64,000 bases of DNA from Nocardia cyriacigeorgica (GCF_029868385.1 NZ_JARWNX010000047.1:62001-126000); one strand, 5' to 3'. Counted from the stretch's first letter, positions 34,655 through 44,322 are shown. Numbers and translations: made by a program. Notes: generated by a model not told the origin, from the sequence alone.

Positions 34655-36308
34655 CCAACACGATGAGGTGAACTCGACCGAGGCGGTGACCCAGCGGGAT
34701 CCGTACGCGATGACCCATCGCGAAGTCCTGGAAGCCATGACCGGCCTGCTGGCGGCGCTGTTCACGGCGCTGCTCAGCACCACGATCGTGGCGACCGCAC
34801 TGCCGACCATCATCGGTGACCTGCAAGGTTCCCAGACGGCCTACGCCTGGGTCATCACCGCCGCATTGCTGGCCACCGCCGCCTCCACCCCGATCTGGGG
34901 CAAGCTCGCCGATCTGTTCAACAAGAAGACGCTGGTCCAGATATCCATCGTCATCTTCGTCGCCGGATCCGTGCTCGCCGGATTCGCCCACAACGTGGAC
35001 CTGCTGCTCGCCGCACGCGTCGTCCAGGGCATCGGTATGGGCGGTCTGACCGCGCTGGTGCAGGCCATCATCGGCAGCATCGTCGCGCCCCGCGAACGCG
35101 GTCGGTACTCCGGCTATATGGGCGCCGTCATGGCGGTGTCCATGTCGGGTGGGCCCATCCTGGGCGGTGTGATCGTCGACAGCCCGCTCGGCTGGCGCTG
35201 GTGCTTCTTCGTCTGCGTGCCGTTGGCGGTCATCGCGCTGGTGCTGCTGCATCGCACCCTTCGCCTGCCCACCGAACGCAAGGACGACGTGTCCATCGAC
35301 TGGCTCGGCGCCGTGCTCTTGACCGCCGGCGTGTCGATCCTGCTGATCTGGGTGTCCTTCGCGGGCAAGGCCGACTACTACGACTGGGTCTCGCGGGAAT
35401 CGGCGATCTACGTCGGCAGCGGTCTGCTGCTGCTCGCCGCCACCGTGTGGGTCGAATCGAAGGCGAAGTCGCCGATCATCCCGCTGCCGATCGTCACCGA
35501 ACGCACCACCGGCCTGGCCATCATCGCCTCCATCGCCGTCGGTGTCGGCATGTTCGGCGCGACCACTTTCCTCGGTCAGTACTTCCAGACCGCGCGTGGC
35601 TACTCACCGACCGTTGCGGGCATGCTGACCATCCCGATGGTCGCCGGCATGCTGATCGCTTCGGTCGGCTCCGGGCAGCTGATCACCCGGTTCGGTAAAT
35701 GGAAGGGCTTCGTCGTCGGCGGAGCGTTGGTGCTGGTGGCAGGCTTCGGGCTGCTGTCGACCCTCGATCACGCGACGAACCTGTGGCTGGTCGCGGTCTA
35801 CATCACCATCGTCGGCCTCGGCGTCGGCAGCCTGATGCAGAACCTGGTGCTGGCCGTGCAGAACACCGTCAGCGTGCACAACATCGGGTCGGCCTCGAGT
35901 GCGGTCGCCTTCTTCCGGACCTTCGGCGGCGCGATCGGTGTGTCGGTGCTCGGTTCGGTGCTGGCGACCAGGGTGAGTGATCTGTCGGCGGAAGGATTCG
36001 CGAAACTCGGCATCCACCCGGCGTCCTCCGGTGGCAGCAACCTCGACCTGGGTGCGCTGCCCGCGCCTATCGCGACGATCGTGCGTACCGCCTACGGTGA
36101 CGCGACCGGTCGAATCTTCCTGATCGCCGCGTTCACCACCGTGCTGGCCCTGGTCGCGACCCTGTTGCTACCGAACCGCCCGCTACGCACCACGATCGAT
36201 ATCGATCCAGCGCTCGATCCGATGCGGGAGGCCGAGGAGGCGAAGACGGATACCGCCGAGCTTCCCGCCGATCCGGTGCGGCAGCCCGAACGAGTTCTCC
36301 AGAAGTAA
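34647..36308 (+). CDS. MFS multidrug transporter, 14-TM (EmrB/QacA)
   Basis: A 553-residue DHA2-family exporter. Helix 1 carries [17 protein letters not shown], and loop 2-3 has [15 protein letters not shown]. An antiporter-like motif in helix 5 ([21 protein letters not shown]) and a large periplasmic loop before the last helices are present. The acidic tail after the last helix is cytosolic. It starts 8 bp inside the MarR gene, so translation is coupled. It is likely a substrate-inducible efflux pump. Confidence 0.92.
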   Translation: MPSQHDEVNSTEAVTQRDPYAMTHREVLEAMTGLLAALFTALLSTTIVATALPTIIGDLQGSQTAYAWVITAALLATAASTPIWGKLADLFNKKTLVQISIVIFVAGSVLAGFAHNVDLLLAARVVQGIGMGGLTALVQAIIGSIVAPRERGRYSGYMGAVMAVSMSGGPILGGVIVDSPLGWRWCFFVCVPLAVIALVLLHRTLRLPTERKDDVSIDWLGAVLLTAGVSILLIWVSFAGKADYYDWVSRESAIYVGSGLLLLAATVWVESKAKSPIIPLPIVTERTTGLAIIASIAVGVGMFGATTFLGQYFQTARGYSPTVAGMLTIPMVAGMLIASVGSGQLITRFGKWKGFVVGGALVLVAGFGLLSTLDHATNLWLVAVYITIVGLGVGSLMQNLVLAVQNTVSVHNIGSASSAVAFFRTFGGAIGVSVLGSVLATRVSDLSAEGFAKLGIHPASSGGSNLDLGALPAPIATIVRTAYGDATGRIFLIAAFTTVLALVATLLLPNRPLRTTIDIDPALDPMREAEEAKTDTAELPADPVRQPERVLQK

Positions 36309-36415
36309 CTCCGAACGCGTGCGGCAGGTCCCGGTTCGTCCGGGGCCTGCCTCGCCGTCTGTACCGTGTCGACCTGGGAATAATCCGGTTGCTCCATCAC
36401 TTTAAGGTTGTCGTT

Positions 36416-36892
36416 ATGAAGGAGAAGGGGCGCAAGGTCATCGCGACCAACCGCAAAGCGCGGCACAACTACACGATCCTCGATGTGTACGAGGCCGGGA
36501 TCGCGCTGGTCGGTACCGAGGTCAAGAGCCTGCGCGAGGGCAAGGCATCGCTGGTCGACGCCTTCGCCACCGTCGACAACGGCGAAGTGTGGTTGCGCGG
36601 CCTGCACATCCCGGAGTTCAGCCATGGCACCTGGACCAACCACTCGCCGCGGCGGGTGCGCAAACTCCTGCTGCACAAGCGGGAGATCGAACGGCTGGTC
36701 GGCAAATCGCGCGAAGGCAACCAGACGTTGGTCCCGCTGTCGATGTACTTCTCCGACGGCAAGGTGAAGGTCGAACTCGCACTGGCCCGAGGTAAGCAGG
36801 ACTACGACAAACGTCAGGACCTCGCCCGCCGCACCGCCGAACGCGAAGTCACCCGTGAACTGGGCCGTCGCGTCAAGGGGATGAGCCGCTGA
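36416..36892 (+). CDS. smpB: SsrA-binding protein SmpB
   Basis: A 158-residue trans-translation cofactor. It starts at the canonical [19 protein letters not shown] and carries [18 protein letters not shown] and the basic tail ([19 protein letters not shown]). It binds tmRNA and brings it to stalled ribosomes. TAAGGT lies 7 nt before the ATG, so the mRNA is predicted leaderless. The tmRNA gene follows 88 bp downstream. Confidence 0.97.
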   Translation: MKEKGRKVIATNRKARHNYTILDVYEAGIALVGTEVKSLREGKASLVDAFATVDNGEVWLRGLHIPEFSHGTWTNHSPRRVRKLLLHKREIERLVGKSREGNQTLVPLSMYFSDGKVKVELALARGKQDYDKRQDLARRTAEREVTRELGRRVKGMSR

Positions 36893-36980
36893 CCTGCGCC
36901 GCGAGTGGTCGGAAAAATGGGAATGAACACCGGTCGGTGAGGTGTTAACATGACAAGCCCGGCAAGGCGCCGGGACGTAC

Positions 36981-37349
36981 GGGGCTGAACGGTTTCGACT
37001 GCGTACGTTGATTCAGGGGAAGCGTGTCGGTGCAGGCAAGAGACCACCGTAAGCGTCGTTGCAACCAATTAAGCGCCGATTCTCATCAGCGCGAGTACGC
37101 CCTCGCTGCCTAAGTAGCAGGACGTCTCTGTCAGACCGGGTTCGTCCCTCGACCCGGATCCTGGCATCAGCTAGAGGGACTTACCGTCAGGGCCGGTCGC
37201 GGGTCACGGCGGAACATCCAACAGCGACTGGGATCGTCATCCGAGCTTGTTCGCGAGACCCGGAGATCCGAGTAGAGACCTAGCGAACTGCACACGGAGA
37301 AGCCCTGAAGACGCGGCGGAGGACCCGGGTTCGATTCCCGGCAGCTCCA
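36981..37349 (+). ncRNA. ssrA: Transfer-messenger RNA
   Basis: The 5' end GGGGCTGAACGGTTTCGAC and the 3' end with T-arm GGTTCGATTCCCGGCAGCTCCA pair as a tRNA-like acceptor with a G-U pair at position 3. The tag frame runs from GCC at 37075 to TAA at 37113 and encodes ADSHQREYALAA. The genomic 3' end does not encode CCA. It rescues stalled ribosomes with SmpB, encoded just upstream. Compared with the mycobacterial tag the seventh residue is Glu instead of Asp. Confidence 0.96.
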
Positions 37350-37355
37350 CTCGAG

Positions 37356-37390
37356 GCCCCTCACCTGACCCGCAGGTGAGGGGCTTTTTT
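37356..37390 (+). terminator. Intrinsic terminator of ssrA
   Basis: A perfect 12-bp stem (GCCCCTCACCTG/CAGGTGAGGGGC), the loop ACCCG, and a run of six T residues directly after it. It begins 7 bp past the tmRNA end. It is the strongest Rho-independent terminator in the window. Confidence 0.93.
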
Positions 37391-37439
37391 CATGCGCCGA
37401 CCGCGCGAAGGCCGGGCCTGTTGCCATACTCAGCGCGGT

Positions 37440-38129
37440 TTATGCCTCCGACTCCCCATACGCCGCGGCGATGTCCTCGGAGCTGCTCCAGCCGCTGTAG
37501 GTGGGGGATTGGGGCCAGCCTTCGGGGGAGTCCTGCCATTTTTCCTGGCGGCCGTAGGGGAGGATGTCGATGAGGGGGAAGGTATAGCTGAGCTGTTCGA
37601 CGCCGCGGCCGGTGGTGTGCCAGGTGCGGTAGACCTTGTCGCCGTCGCGTAGGAAGACGTTGAGGGCGAATCCCCCGCCGGGAGGCGCGTCGACGTCGGT
37701 GCCGAAGGAACTGTTCGCCGTGGAGTACCAGGTCATCTTGTTGCCGACGCGGCGCTTGTAGGCGAGCGCCGCATCGATCGGGCCCTGGGTGACGATGACG
37801 AACCTGGCGTCGTAGTTCTCCAGGATCCGCAGGCGGGTGAACTGGGAGGTGAATCCGGTGCAGCCGCCGCATTGCCACCGCTGGCCCGGTGCCCACATGT
37901 GGTTGTACACGATCAGCTGTGCGTGGCCGTCGAAGATGTCGACCAACCGGACCGGTCCCGCTTCGCCCTCCAGGGTGTATTCGGGCATCTCGACCATCGG
38001 CAGACGGCGACGCTGCGCGGCGATCGCGTCGAGTTCCCTGGTGGCGGCCTTCTCCCGAACACGCAGCTCGGCGAGTTCACGCTGCCAGGTCTCGGCGTCG
38101 ACAACGGGTGGTAATGCGTTGGTGCTCAT
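37440..38129 (-). CDS. DUF899 family protein (thioredoxin-like fold)
   Basis: A 229-residue protein of the DUF899 family, predicted to adopt a thioredoxin-like fold. Family blocks are visible: EKAATRELDAIAAQRRRLPMVE at the front, LIVYNHMWAPGQRWQCGGCTGFTSQF with a CGGC pair, and TWHTTGRGVEQLSYTFPLIDILPYGRQE at the end. The biochemical role of the family is not established. The ATG at 38129 follows GGGAGG closely. Confidence 0.88.
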   Translation of the reverse strand: MSTNALPPVVDAETWQRELAELRVREKAATRELDAIAAQRRRLPMVEMPEYTLEGEAGPVRLVDIFDGHAQLIVYNHMWAPGQRWQCGGCTGFTSQFTRLRILENYDARFVIVTQGPIDAALAYKRRVGNKMTWYSTANSSFGTDVDAPPGGGFALNVFLRDGDKVYRTWHTTGRGVEQLSYTFPLIDILPYGRQEKWQDSPEGWPQSPTYSGWSSSEDIAAAYGESEA

Positions 38130-38180
38130 GGGGCCTCCCTGACCGGTCTCATACATCGCGCTCGTAGATAGAGACGACGG

Positions 38181-38207
38181 CCGTTCACCGGATTCATCGG
38201 TGAACGG
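38181..38207. terminator. Perfect 10-bp hairpin between DUF899 and membrane-protein genes
   Basis: CCGTTCACCG and CGGTGAACGG flank the loop GATTCAT. It lies 57 bp downstream of the membrane-protein stop and 52 bp upstream of the DUF899 start, both minus-strand genes. It could end the first transcript or be an operator of the second; no T-run follows. Confidence 0.45.
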
Positions 38208-38263
38208 TCGCCTCCGCGTCGCAGGAACCGGCCGAGGCGGCTTTTCCGCATCGACCGGGAGGT

Positions 38264-38839
38264 TCAGCGTGCGAAATCGAGTCCGGTGCCCGCCACATAG
38301 GTGGCGGTGATGGAGCCGTCGGGGTGTCTCGTGCCATAGGCCGCGATAACCGCACCCGGTGAAATATCGGCGACGCGTGAGCCGAAGAGGACGTGGACTT
38401 TGGTGGAGGGGGTCGTGCGGATAGTGGTCTTCGTACCGAAGAGGCTTTCGACTTGCAGCGTGGTGCCATCGGTGTCGGCGACTCTGCCGACGGCCACCAT
38501 CTTGCCGAGAGTGGCGGTGGGCGAGACCACCGGAGCCGGCGCCGGTACAGGTGCGGGTACGGCTGTGGGTGCGGGCGCCGCCATCGTCGCGGTGGGGGAA
38601 GGATCGATCTCGGGCGGGGGCGTGGTCGGCGTGCGATCGCCGGTGAAGAGGGCGATGAGCATCGCCAGCAGTGCGATCACCGTGGCAGTTCCACCGACCA
38701 GCAAATTCGATTCGCTGTGCGGGGTCGAATCGGAGGCGGCGGGCTGCGGGGCGGGTCGATCGGAAGGGGCACAGGACTCATCCGGGCGCCTGCTGGACGC
38801 CTGCGGAGGGCGGGACCACGGGGTGCTCGGATGGGACAT
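38264..38839 (-). CDS. Membrane-anchored protein with Pro/Ala-rich linker and small beta domain
   Basis: A 191-residue protein. A polar Pro-rich cytosolic front is followed by one helix (LLVGGTATVIALLAMLIALF), a linker rich in Pro-Ala-Thr, and a carboxy-terminal beta domain with TLQVESLFGTKTTIRTTPSTKVHV. The final domain resembles DUF5666-like beta barrels, as it lists VGRVADTDG and ISPGAVIAAYGTRHPDGSITA. The start at 38839 is supported by TACGCT 7 nt upstream (leaderless). The function is unknown. Confidence 0.65.
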   Translation of the reverse strand: MSHPSTPWSRPPQASSRRPDESCAPSDRPAPQPAASDSTPHSESNLLVGGTATVIALLAMLIALFTGDRTPTTPPPEIDPSPTATMAAPAPTAVPAPVPAPAPVVSPTATLGKMVAVGRVADTDGTTLQVESLFGTKTTIRTTPSTKVHVLFGSRVADISPGAVIAAYGTRHPDGSITATYVAGTGLDFAR

Positions 38840-39055
38840 AGCCCACAGCGTAAGCGGGTACTCATGCGTACCTATCGCCACTGGCGGTGAGTGGGGGCGA
38901 TCGGAGGTAGCCTGCACGTTTCCCTGTGCGAGAAAAGGTTTCGGATCTGGAAGCGAGAAAGGGTTGCGGATCTGATCCGCGGCCCGCCGCACCGGCGGAC
39001 GACGCTTGAATCGCCGGAACTCGAACGAGCCGACGTCAACGTAGGTGGCCGGATG

Positions 39056-39364
39056 TCAACGTACGGGGCGCAGAATCCGCAGGGTGATGACGAGCCCGAT
39101 GATCAGGGCGATGGTTGCGGTGATGGCGGTGCTCAGGGTGTGGGTGAGGGTGGCGATGCCGACGGTGAAGATGAGGCAGGTGGCGATTGCCAGCAGCGCG
39201 GTGCCCCATTCCATGCCGACGATCCGGGCGGGTCGGTGGCGCATTGCTGTCATGACCGGGGAGTACCCAGGCGTTCCAGCAATCAAACCGTTATCTCCTG
39301 ATCGGTGTCCGTTATGTGTCGCTATCTGCGGTTTGTCCAGGCCGTTGTCTCGTTCGATAGCCAT
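39056..39364 (-). CDS. Small two-helix membrane protein
   Basis: A 102-residue frame whose second half has two helices (WGTALLAIATCLIFTVGIATL and ITATIALIIGLVITLRIL). The first 37 residues are polar and may not be translated, as another ATG lies at 39253. GAAAGG precedes the outer ATG at a reasonable distance. No family is recognised. The neighbouring stretches 38840-39055 and 39365-39503 show no further genes. Confidence 0.5.
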   Translation of the reverse strand: MAIERDNGLDKPQIATHNGHRSGDNGLIAGTPGYSPVMTAMRHRPARIVGMEWGTALLAIATCLIFTVGIATLTHTLSTAITATIALIIGLVITLRILRPVR

Positions 39365-39503
39365 GATCGAGCCTTTCTCGGCGTTTTCGCACCTTCATGG
39401 GCGGTCTACCGATAACGACCCGGCAACGGCGCGGATGGCACGCGGCAAACAATGAGACAACCGTCACGTCGGGTGGGTGGCCGCGACGCCACGTGGTCGG
39501 CGA

Positions 39504-40850
39504 TCAGCGCTGGTGGGTGATGGGGCGCGCGAGCGTCATCCGCAATATCTGTGCGACGAACCTACATAGCCCGCGCGCCGATCTGCGGGTGCGAGCAACC
39601 GACCAGACGTCGGTGGTGCCCGGCTCCTCGAGTGCATGACCGGCGAAGCGGTCGTCGAGCCAATCGGCCATGGTCGGGGTGCCGAGGAATTCCAGCGGCA
39701 GATGCAGGGCGAGGCGGTCGCGCAGGTAGTGCACTTGCGCACCGGCGGTGCGGTACCGGTCGACGAGCGCATCCACATCGGCGACGGCGATGACTTCATC
39801 GGGAATCGCTTGCAGGACCAGCATCGGTGCTCGTGGCGCGGTGGCGCCGGGCCGGATGTCGTCGAAGATCGCGCGTAATCCCGGCTGCTCGACCAGTTCG
39901 GCAATACCTCGATCGCTGTGTCGGTCGACGTTCTTGCCCGCGAACCTGACCAGCAGCGGCAAGGTCGCCCGCGTTTCGGCCTCGCCGAGCAGACGCAGGA
40001 ATCCCGGATGGAGCCACTCGGCCAGTAGCGCCGCCAATTCCGGGTAGGCGCGCCGCAATCCGGCGGTGTACACCGCGGCGAACCCCGCGTACATCGTTGC
40101 GTTCAACCGCACGAACGCGGCCGCGGGATCGCCGACCGGTGATCCGGCGACCGCGCCGACGATGTCGATCTCGGGTGCGTAATCCGCGGCCACCTCGGCC
40201 GCCCACGCGGTCGCCAGCCCGCCGCCGGAGTAGCCCCACAAACCGACGGGTGTTGTCGCGGACAGGCCGAGCGGCGCGAAATCCAGTGCCGCGCGGACTC
40301 CGTCGAGCGTGCGATATCCGGGTTCACGACCGGCACCGAAGTGACCACGCATCCCCTCGTGGTCGGGGACGGAGACGGCCCAGCCGCGTGCCAGCGCATG
40401 GGCGATGAGTGGAAACTCCAGCTGCGGAATCGCACCGAACACCCGCGCCCCGCGCCGCAACGCGTACGACGGGAAGCAGGTGGAGGCGACGGCGTCGATA
40501 GCGCATTGGAACGAGACGAGCGGCCGGTGAACGTCGGGCTCGGCGCCGTGGGGGAGCAGCACGGTCGTCAGTGCGACTTCGGCGTCGCCGTGTCGATCGC
40601 TGGTGCGGTAGAGCAGCTGCCAGGCCCGCACGCGCTGCGGAATCCGGCCGAACAACGCCAATTCCACGGTGCGGGAACGGATCACGGTGCCAGGCGTGGC
40701 GGTATCGAGGTTCGGTGGCGGTACACAGAACGGGTCGTATTCGACGCGGACCGGCGGCCCGGAGTCGGTGAACGGCTCCGCTGAGCCCATGTACCCGGGG
40801 ATCGGGGGCAGCCGTTCATCCTCGGCGCGCAACGCCGCCTCGGTACTCAT
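39504..40850 (-). CDS. Lipase-family alpha/beta hydrolase without signal peptide
   Basis: A 448-residue member of the secretory lipase (LIP) family. The nucleophile elbow is GYSGG in VGLWGYSGGGLATAWAAE. The acidic residue is in LQAIPDEVIAVADVDALVDRY, and the histidine probably in DRLALHLPLEFLG. Unlike the relative at 55.5 kb, its front (MSTEAALRAEDERLPPIPGY) has no signal, so it should act in the cytosol. GGAAGG supports the ATG at 40850. It is divergent from a PucR regulator. Confidence 0.85.
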   Translation of the reverse strand: MSTEAALRAEDERLPPIPGYMGSAEPFTDSGPPVRVEYDPFCVPPPNLDTATPGTVIRSRTVELALFGRIPQRVRAWQLLYRTSDRHGDAEVALTTVLLPHGAEPDVHRPLVSFQCAIDAVASTCFPSYALRRGARVFGAIPQLEFPLIAHALARGWAVSVPDHEGMRGHFGAGREPGYRTLDGVRAALDFAPLGLSATTPVGLWGYSGGGLATAWAAEVAADYAPEIDIVGAVAGSPVGDPAAAFVRLNATMYAGFAAVYTAGLRRAYPELAALLAEWLHPGFLRLLGEAETRATLPLLVRFAGKNVDRHSDRGIAELVEQPGLRAIFDDIRPGATAPRAPMLVLQAIPDEVIAVADVDALVDRYRTAGAQVHYLRDRLALHLPLEFLGTPTMADWLDDRFAGHALEEPGTTDVWSVARTRRSARGLCRFVAQILRMTLARPITHQR

Positions 40851-41040
40851 CGTGCTGGTCCTTCCGAGGCGGAGTCGTGCTGTCGGCACAAATCTAGGTC
40901 GGCGGCGGGGAGGGCGTCACTACGTCGGCGGTACCAAGTGTTCGCGCCGAACTCGTCTCCGAAGACAGTTTTTCCGGAGTTGATCGTCTCGGTGACCGGA
41001 GGAATTGCCGCAGCCATAGTCGTGGGCGACAATCCGCGAC

Positions 41041-42300
41041 ATGGTTGTCGATCTTCCCCCGCTGGCCGCGGACGCCGCGATTCTCGATCGGCTCGGCCGT
41101 GGGCTGCCCGGTATCGCCGATCGCATGCTCGCGGCCGGACTCGGTTCGACACCACCGGCCGCCGACCTGCCCGACGACCACTTCCACGAAGTCGTGCCTG
41201 CGATCCTGGCCTGCGGGCACGCGTTCCTTCGCGCGCTGCGGGAACAACGCGAGTTCACCGATGCCGAGGTGGCGCTCCACGTCGCGCCGGTGGTGCATCA
41301 TCATGCGGCCGAGCGGATCCCGCTGCGGCTGCTGGTGGATGCCGTGCACGGTTCGGCGCAGCAATTGCTCCAGGAATCGGCGCGCTCGGCCACCGCGGAC
41401 GAACTGGACGATCTGATCGCCTTCGGCGCGCATCTGCTCGATCTGCTGCGCCGCATCACCACCGTGGTCTACGAGGCGTATTCGGAACTCGAGCAGTCGG
41501 TCTACCAGCCGGAGCGGGAGGCCAGGCGGGCGCTGTGTTCGGCTCTGCTGCACGGGCTTCCGGTGGTCGAACTCGCCGCCCGCGCGGATATCGCACTGGC
41601 CGAGGACTATCGGGTGCTCGCCGTGCTGGTTCCGCCGCAAGATCAATCGGCGCAGGTGGCGACCATGATCGCCCGGCGAAGGATGCGGGTGTTGCAGTCG
41701 ATCCTCGATGATCTCGTCGGCCCCTCGGCTCTGCACACCTTCGACGGGTCCGCGGGAATCGTGCTGCTGCCCGGTTCGGCCACACCCGATCCGGCCGATC
41801 GTCTTGCGGCAGCCGCGGACGGACGGATGGGCGCGCCGGTCTTCCTCGCCGATGCCGGTGCCGTATCCCGTGCGGACCTGCCGGAGGCCGCGGCCGAGGC
41901 GGGGGAACTCGCCGCGCTGGCTCGGGCGCTCGCTCGTCCCGCCGGGGTGTATCGCCTCGACGATCTGCTGCTCGAGTATCAGCTCACCCGTCCGGGCCGG
42001 GCCCGCGACCGCCTGGCCCGGCGTATCGAACCGCTGACGGCGCGCCCGCATCTACTCGCGGCGCTGGACGCCTATCTGCGCCACGGCACCGACCGCAAAT
42101 CCGCCGCCGCCGAGGTGCACGTCCACCCCAACACCTTCAGCTACCGGATGCGCCGCATCGCCGAACTCACCGGCCTCGACCCCGCCGACCCCACCGACAC
42201 CCGTCTACTGGCCGCGGCGCTCACCGTCGACCGGGCCGGTCGACCGTCCGGATCGCCCGGAACGCACGCGTCCACCACTGAGACGACGATCACGGGATAA
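41041..42300 (+). CDS. PucR/CdaR-family transcriptional regulator
   Basis: A 419-residue regulator. The carboxy terminus carries the PucR-type HTH (LLAALDAYLRHGTDRKSAAAEVHVHPNTFSYRMRRIAELTGLD). The middle has a degenerate GGDEF-like region, and the front a helical sensor region (VALHVAPVVHHHAAERIPLRLLVDAVH). GACAAT lies 7 nt before the ATG, a weaker version of the leaderless pattern. It is divergent from the cytosolic lipase gene and probably controls it. It ends 60 bp before the sigma factor gene. Confidence 0.85.
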   Translation: MVVDLPPLAADAAILDRLGRGLPGIADRMLAAGLGSTPPAADLPDDHFHEVVPAILACGHAFLRALREQREFTDAEVALHVAPVVHHHAAERIPLRLLVDAVHGSAQQLLQESARSATADELDDLIAFGAHLLDLLRRITTVVYEAYSELEQSVYQPEREARRALCSALLHGLPVVELAARADIALAEDYRVLAVLVPPQDQSAQVATMIARRRMRVLQSILDDLVGPSALHTFDGSAGIVLLPGSATPDPADRLAAAADGRMGAPVFLADAGAVSRADLPEAAAEAGELAALARALARPAGVYRLDDLLLEYQLTRPGRARDRLARRIEPLTARPHLLAALDAYLRHGTDRKSAAAEVHVHPNTFSYRMRRIAELTGLDPADPTDTRLLAAALTVDRAGRPSGSPGTHASTTETTITG

Positions 42301-42360
42301 TCGACCGTGACGAATCCCCATGCACGGTGTCCAACACAGGAGCGGGCTGAGGAGGTGGGT

Positions 42361-42921
42361 GTGACCGCGACCGAGACGACGACCGTTCCGGACGATGTGA
42401 CCCTGGTCAGCAGGTCCAAGGACGGTGACGTCCGGGCCTACGAACAACTGGTGCTGCGGTATCAGGGGCAGATGTTCCGGCTCGCATCCAAAATGCTCGC
42501 CGACCGCGCCGAGGCCGAGGACGTGGTGCAGGAGGTCTTCCTCGCGGCCTGGCGGCGGTTGCGGCAGCTCAACGACGACGCGGCATTCGTCGGCTGGCTC
42601 TACCGGATGACGACCAACCGCTGTCTGAACGTGATCCGGGCTCGCCGCCCGCACGTCGAGGCGGATCTGGACCTGACCGAATCGCCGCGTTCGGACATCC
42701 GGCCCGAGCACGCGACCCAAGTGAAAACCCAGCTCGAGGCGCTGAACGTGGCGCTACAGGAGCTGACGCCCGAACAACGGGCCTGCTGGCTGCTGCGCGA
42801 GGTGCACGGCCTGTCGTATGAGGAGATCGGAGACATCGTCGGCGCGAACACAACCGCGGTCCGCGGTCGCATTGCCCGCGCACGAGCCCAATTGTCCGAG
42901 GTGATGAAGCCATGGCGGTGA
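42361..42921 (+). CDS. ECF-type RNA polymerase sigma factor
   Basis: A 186-residue extracytoplasmic-function sigma factor. Region 2 reads YEQLVLRYQGQMFRLASKML with AEAEDVVQEVFLAAWRRL (core binding and -10 recognition). Region 4 reads LTPEQRACWLLREVHGLSYEEIGDIVGANTTAVRGRIARARAQL. The GTG at 42361 has GGAGG 5 nt upstream; a GTG at 42307 would add 18 residues. A GATAAT hexamer at 42296 could be its -10. It overlaps a zinc-finger anti-sigma-like gene by 10 bp and heads an operon of Asp23-type genes. Confidence 0.92.
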   Translation: MTATETTTVPDDVTLVSRSKDGDVRAYEQLVLRYQGQMFRLASKMLADRAEAEDVVQEVFLAAWRRLRQLNDDAAFVGWLYRMTTNRCLNVIRARRPHVEADLDLTESPRSDIRPEHATQVKTQLEALNVALQELTPEQRACWLLREVHGLSYEEIGDIVGANTTAVRGRIARARAQLSEVMKPWR

Positions 42922-43619
42922 ACGAGACGACCGAACAGGACTATGTCCTGCCGTGCGGCCGTGAACTGGAACAGGTGTGGGAACGGCTCGACGCCGTCGA
43001 GGCCGGTCGAGCCTATGAACATGAGCTGAGCTGCCCGGATTGCGCGGCCGCACGCGACAGTCTGCTGGCGTTGCGCGCGGCGACCAGGCAGATGATCGAG
43101 GAGCCGGTCGCGCCGCCGCCGGATCTGGTGGGTCGGATCATGTCGGCGGTGCGGGCCGAGGTGCGCCGCGGCCGCACACTGGACTTGCCCACCTCGGAGC
43201 CCGGCGGGGTGGAAGTGAGTGAGCAGGCCGTGAACGCCGTGCTGCGATACGCCGCCGATTCGGTGCCCGGCGTGCGAGCGCGGCGCTGCCGGGTGCGTCC
43301 GGCCGGCATGGGTGCGGACGGTGAATATCTGGTCGATGTCGAGATGTCGGTCGCGGTGCGGTTCGGTCCGACGGCCGTGGCCGAGCTGATGCCGATCGTG
43401 CGTGAACGCGTCACCGCGGCGCTGCCCGCCCGCATCGGGCTGACCCTGCACCGGCTGGATCTGACGATCGCCGATGTCTACGAGGATCCCGCCCCGGACA
43501 ACGGCACCGCGACCGACCGGCGCGAAGAGGGTGCGACGCCCGACTCCGGCGATGCCGGGGGCCCCGATGCGTCCACCGGTGGTCCCGGTCCGGAGCGTAC
43601 TCGGGGAGACCGCCGATGA
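42912..43619 (+). CDS. Anti-sigma zinc finger fused to an Asp23-like domain
   Basis: A 235-residue two-domain protein. The front carries the anti-sigma zinc motif HxxxCxxC (His37, Cys41, Cys44 in YEHELSCPDC), with Cys15 as a likely fourth ligand. Residues about 99-185 form an Asp23/Gls24-like domain (VSEQAVNAVLRYAADSVPGV, then the beta strands DVEMSVAVRFG). A polar tail of ~45 residues follows. It overlaps the sigma gene by 10 bp and the next gene by 4 bp. It should bind and restrain the sigma factor. Fusion with an Asp23 domain ties that control physically to the envelope proteins of the operon; this is inference. Confidence 0.78.
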   Translation: MAVNETTEQDYVLPCGRELEQVWERLDAVEAGRAYEHELSCPDCAAARDSLLALRAATRQMIEEPVAPPPDLVGRIMSAVRAEVRRGRTLDLPTSEPGGVEVSEQAVNAVLRYAADSVPGVRARRCRVRPAGMGADGEYLVDVEMSVAVRFGPTAVAELMPIVRERVTAALPARIGLTLHRLDLTIADVYEDPAPDNGTATDRREEGATPDSGDAGGPDASTGGPGPERTRGDRR

Positions 43620-43987
43620 CGCCCGCGGTATCGGTGCTCATCGAGCCCCCGGTGATCGCGGCCGTCGCCGCGCACGCCGCCCTGGCCACTGCGGGTGTGG
43701 TGCGGCTGGAGCCGGGCGTACGCGGCCTGCTCACCACATTGGTGCGGGCGGGTAGGCAACGCTGGCTCGGCACCGACCCGGCGCCCTCGGAAGGTGTGCG
43801 GGTGCGGCGCACCGAGGACGGGCGGTTGCTGGTCCAGATCGATGCGGTGATCGCCGGTGACCGGCACGCGGGTGAGGTGGGGCGTGCGGTGCAGCGCGCG
43901 GTCGCCGCGGTGGTGCGTGCCCAGACCGGGCAGCGGGTGGACGAGGTCGTGGTGTCGATTCTCGATATCGAGCCGGAGCCGCGCTGA
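43616..43987 (+). CDS. Asp23/Gls24-like protein, short divergent paralogue A
   Basis: A 123-residue soluble protein. IEPPVIAAVAAHAALATAGVVRLEPG imitates the 'helix then VPGV' core of Asp23 domains, and RTEDGRLLVQIDAVIAG...VGRAVQRAVAAVVRAQTG matches the beta-strand and final-helix part. It overlaps both neighbours (4 bp and 1 bp), so the genes are coupled. Its role is probably structural, as a partner of the canonical Asp23 protein. Confidence 0.7.
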   Translation: MTPAVSVLIEPPVIAAVAAHAALATAGVVRLEPGVRGLLTTLVRAGRQRWLGTDPAPSEGVRVRRTEDGRLLVQIDAVIAGDRHAGEVGRAVQRAVAAVVRAQTGQRVDEVVVSILDIEPEPR

Positions 43988-44322
43988 TGTTCGACGAGGA
44001 AACCATCGACAAGATCATCGGCGCGGTCGAGGGGGTCGCCGGACTGCGGCCCGCGACACCGATCGTGCGCGAGAACGCGAGCTGGTGGCCGTGGGACGCC
44101 CGCACCTACGCGGTCGACCTCACCGACGACGCGGTGCAGGTGCGGGTGGTCGCCGCCACGTTGCCACTACCCCCGCTACTCGATCTCGCGAGTGAGGCGA
44201 TTCGGCCCGTGCTGGCGGGTACTCCATGGGAACAGGCCACGGTGCGGCTGGTGGTCACCGAACTCGACGCGGCTGCTTTCGCCGAGGAAGGAACTGTGGA
44301 CGAGCAAGGAACTGTGGGCTGA
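43987..44322 (+). CDS. Asp23-operon protein, short divergent paralogue B
   Basis: A 111-residue protein starting one base inside the previous stop. IDKIIGAVEGVAGLRPATP followed by YAVDLTDDAVQVRVVAATLPLPPLLDLASEAIRPVLAG has the domain layout of a degenerate Asp23 fold. The sequence WWPWDART is a distinctive tryptophan cluster. Without the operon context I would not assign it. A 95-bp gap to the next gene ends the tight first block. Confidence 0.6.
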   Translation: MFDEETIDKIIGAVEGVAGLRPATPIVRENASWWPWDARTYAVDLTDDAVQVRVVAATLPLPPLLDLASEAIRPVLAGTPWEQATVRLVVTELDAAAFAEEGTVDEQGTVG

